DNA from: Burkholderiales bacterium RIFCSPLOWO2_12_FULL_65_40
Lineage (GTDB): Bacteria > Pseudomonadota > Gammaproteobacteria > Burkholderiales > Burkholderiaceae_C
NCBI GenBank assembly: GCA_001770955.1
Contig: MESL01000023.1
Location: 45,629 to 109,628, forward strand
DNA: 64,000 nt
Direction of reading: 5' to 3'
This document shows positions 61,991-64,000 of the stretch, in pieces. Each line of letters starts with the position of its first letter. The first letter of the stretch is position 1. The notes under the pieces were generated by a model, which ran no database searches, was not told the origin of the DNA, and saw nothing but the letters and a program-made list of their open reading frames with translations. Both the position numbers and the translations under genes were made by a program.

Positions 61991-62237
61991 ACCATCAACA
62001 GCCACAGGCAGGCCCCACACGCGACGCCCGGTGCGGCTGCCAGACCCGGTCATTGCAGGGTGGAGCTCCAAACCTGCCAGCACCCTTGCGCCAAGCTTCA
62101 AGTGGATAAGCAGCTGGGCACGTCGCAACTCAACGCTGCTCCCCCCCCCTCTCCCAAGCAGAGAAAATTGAAAAACGAGCAAAAAGCTTGCTTTTCAGGG
62201 GGTGTTTCCAGTCCGCTCATGCTCAAGAATCAATGGC
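61991..62237. other. Gene-free stretch between AbiEi and the interrupted gene
   Basis: About 250 bases with a run of nine C residues near 62143 and an A-rich stretch (about 62163-62195, GAAAATTGAAAAACGAGC). A promoter for the interrupted gene is likely here, but I cannot place it. No small gene was supported. Confidence 0.4.
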
Positions 62238-63359
62238 ATGAAGAGTCACTTCAACCTGCCACTGATCCCTCCATCCGGTGCAGCACTCTTGACTGCCGCA
62301 GGGGTTCCATCCTCAATGGATGCCGCCCGCTCTGCCGTCGACGTCATCAAAACCTGCCTGCGGGCTGCCGCCCGGGAATGGCCCGACGCACCGATCGGCG
62401 CATGGGCTTCTGTCGCGGACCATCTGGAAACAACGCTACGTGAAGCAGCCGTCAGCGATGACGCCATGGCCGTAAGGCTGTCAAGAGACCCTTCAGACAA
62501 CTGCATTCTGCTGCATGCCCTCCTTAAATGGGCGCCACCAGTCACACAGTCTGGCGTCGACTTCGATCTCGTGGCACTTCTGGGGCGTGCCTTCGCCGTC
62601 CGCGCCGAGCAAGGCGCGACTCTACCTGTTGACTTGATCAACGGAGCACTTACCCTGCGTCGCGCAAGTCAGGCCAAGGGGAGACGCGCACGCGATTGGG
62701 AACTACTGCTCGGTGTTGCTCTTTGTTCAACAGAAGAGCTCCACAGATTCCGCCAGAGCTTGGCACCAAGCAGCCCCTGCCTCTCACTGGTCACACAGTT
62801 GATAGAGGTGACGAGTACATCCGTCAATGGGCCACTACCGACTCAAGCGGGCCAGCCAGAGGGAATCGATTTCGCAGAGCGTCACGCAAAAATCGACTCG
62901 ACCCAAAGTGAACCGAGCGAGCTACCTGCGGCCAACGACCTTCACGGCGAATCAAACAATCTGTCGGCGTCTCAGTCCTTCTCCATGGAGGACGACGAGG
63001 ACCAATCCCACGTCCCAGACATCAAACGCCGGATCGCCGCTGCGGACTACTCCAACGTTGCAGAAAAGCTGGGGATTTACCACCGGGATCAGCTTCTTCC
63101 AGAGGATCTTCGCATCGTCACCCGACGGCTCGTACAACTCTTGGATGCCTCAGATCGTGTTCGTTCCGGCTACGCACTGCTGGCCTTGATCAGTCTCATT
63201 ACTGGGTGCACAGACAAAGTCGCGTTGAATCTGCGCTTTGTCTCCAAAGACACCATCTGGCTCGACCTGGATCGACAGGCATGGGCATGGAATTTTGGTG
63301 CGTACCGTGGTCATGATGGCCTGCCGGAAACTGAGTTTGAATCGCCCCGGCTTATCTAG
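62238..63359 (+). pseudogene. Protein of unknown function cut off by an IS3-type insertion
   Basis: A reading frame from ATG 62238 gives about 373 residues, and the natural sequence seems to end near 63337, where the insertion sequence begins. The last few codons and the TAG at 63357-63359 belong to the IS. The visible part is soluble, helical (SAVDVIKTCLRAAAREWPDA, RRLVQLLDASDRVRSGYALL) with a low-complexity acidic linker (about 225-275). The segment LLALISLITGCTDKVALNLR recalls the fold of tyrosine-recombinase/integrase N-terminal parts, but no catalytic RHRY is in the window. I do not assign a function. Confidence 0.6.
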
Positions 63360-64000
63360 ACACTTTTGAGCCGTTGGGAATGTCGCTGTTCGAACTCTAC
63401 AGGTGATAGTCCTGCCGCCGATGAATGACGGCGCTGTGAGTTGTAGAACATTTCGATGTAGTTGAAGATATCCGCTCGCGCATCGTCGCGGGTTGTGTAG
63501 ACCCACCTACGGATGCGTTCGCGCTTGAGCAACTGGAAGAAGCTCTCGGCCACAGCGTTGTCGTGGCAGTTGCCACGCCGGCTCATGCTACTGACCAGGT
63601 TGTGCTCGCGCAGGAAGGTCTGCCACTCGTGGCCGGTGAACTGACAGCCCTGATCGGAATGAACCATGACAGGCGCATGCGGCTGGCGGCACCATAGCGC
63701 CATCAGCAGTGCATCGAGGACCAGGCTCGTGTCAATGCGGCTGCCCATGGACCAGCCCACTACTTGGCGCGAGAACAGATCGACCACAACCGCCAGGTAC
63801 AACCAGCCTTCGTGGGTTCGGATGTAGGTGATGTCGGTGACCCAGGACTGATTGGGCTCGGCCACCTTGAACTGGCGCTGCAGGTGGTTTGGCGCGACCA
63901 CTGCAGGCTTGCCACCTCGCATCCCAGGTCTGCGGCCGTAACCCGTCTGCGAACGCAGGCCTTCACGCTTGAGCAACCGCGCCACGCGGTGCTTGCCGCA
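63338..64000 (-). mobile_element. IS3-family insertion sequence, one end only
   Basis: The plus-strand sequence TGAATCGCCCCGG at 63338-63350 starts with TG and looks like an IS3-family terminal inverted repeat. The transposase gene begins close inside it and leaves the window on the right. The other end, the target duplication and the OrfA part are not in view. Confidence 0.7.
63356..64000 (-). CDS. IS3-family transposase OrfB, 5' part outside window
   Basis: About 214 residues of an rve/DDE integrase-core transposase. The catalytic triad is visible as WVTDITYI (first Asp), VMVHSDQGCQF (second Asp) and NAVAESFFQLLKRERI (Glu), with the C-terminal YNSQRRHSSAAGLSPVEFEQ typical of the family. 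The reading frame is open to the window edge, so the N-terminus and probably the frameshifted OrfA are to the right. The stop TAG (minus strand, 63356-63358) lies about 20 bases inside the presumed IS end. Confidence 0.92.
   Translation of the reverse strand, partial: CGKHRVARLLKREGLRSQTGYGRRPGMRGGKPAVVAPNHLQRQFKVAEPNQSWVTDITYIRTHEGWLYLAVVVDLFSRQVVGWSMGSRIDTSLVLDALLMALWCRQPHAPVMVHSDQGCQFTGHEWQTFLREHNLVSSMSRRGNCHDNAVAESFFQLLKRERIRRWVYTTRDDARADIFNYIEMFYNSQRRHSSAAGLSPVEFEQRHSQRLKSV

Noticed and set aside
62163..62200. Possible terminator hairpin in the A-rich stretch before the interrupted gene
   Set aside because: The inverted parts are short and broken, and no gene ends just upstream in the right orientation.

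Overview
The window is GC-rich, densely coded chromosome of a betaproteobacterium, most likely family Comamonadaceae (Acidovorax/Alicycliphilus/Diaphorobacter-like). This rests on the gene content (3-hydroxybutyrate-oligomer hydrolase, PhaM, SorAB, glycine-riboswitch-controlled dadA), the hemE-priA neighbourhood, and a short intergenic repeat with an ATAGC-rich head that I associate with this family from general familiarity. No rRNA, intact tRNA or CRISPR array was seen.

Layout. 1-3.4 kb: hemE (5' end outside the window) and priA, separated by a leader with two identical DnaA-box-bearing repeats. 3.6-6.5 kb: a minus-strand chemosensory mini-operon (CheA-like kinase, CheY, CheX-like). 6.8-18.8 kb: housekeeping and transport genes (GNAT-Rnk fusion, AEC permease, rep helicase, outer-membrane phospholipase A, universal stress protein, tgt, MFS, GST, PAS-LuxR regulator). 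18.9-26 kb: a periplasmic binding protein coupled to a 3HB-oligomer hydrolase lipoprotein, then a minus-strand set of envelope/DUF genes. 26-34 kb: saccharopine-dehydrogenase-like protein, MFS-PlsC fusion, ceramidase-like membrane protein, small secreted proteins, and a tandem glycine riboswitch in front of dadA. 34-43.7 kb: a signalling block (GGDEF-EAL, NIT-type chemoreceptor, NarL-type response regulator, HisKA_3 kinase). 43.9-47 kb: sulfite dehydrogenase sorAB, divergent from a PhnD-rhodanese fusion. 47-50.5 kb: FIST, PhaM, PCu(A)C and a DUF2946-like gene. 50.5-60 kb: recC-recB-recD with ATGA overlaps. 60-64 kb: lower-GC accessory DNA starting at a degenerate tRNA-fMet remnant, with an AbiE toxin-antitoxin pair, a gene cut off by an insertion sequence, and the edge of an IS3-family element.

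The most unusual theme is repeated DNA inside and at the edges of genes. A 162-bp miniature element with near-perfect terminal inverted repeats lies in frame (54 codons, no stop) inside recD. Two 161-bp relatives end exactly at the stop codons of minus-strand genes at 18.9 and 47.1 kb. A second repeat family occurs at several intergenic sites and also in frame inside priA and recC, in the same reading frame and with no gap between the two copies. This resembles the Rickettsia palindromic elements, which also insert in frame into protein genes. A copy of the second family forms the leader just upstream of the dadA start codon.
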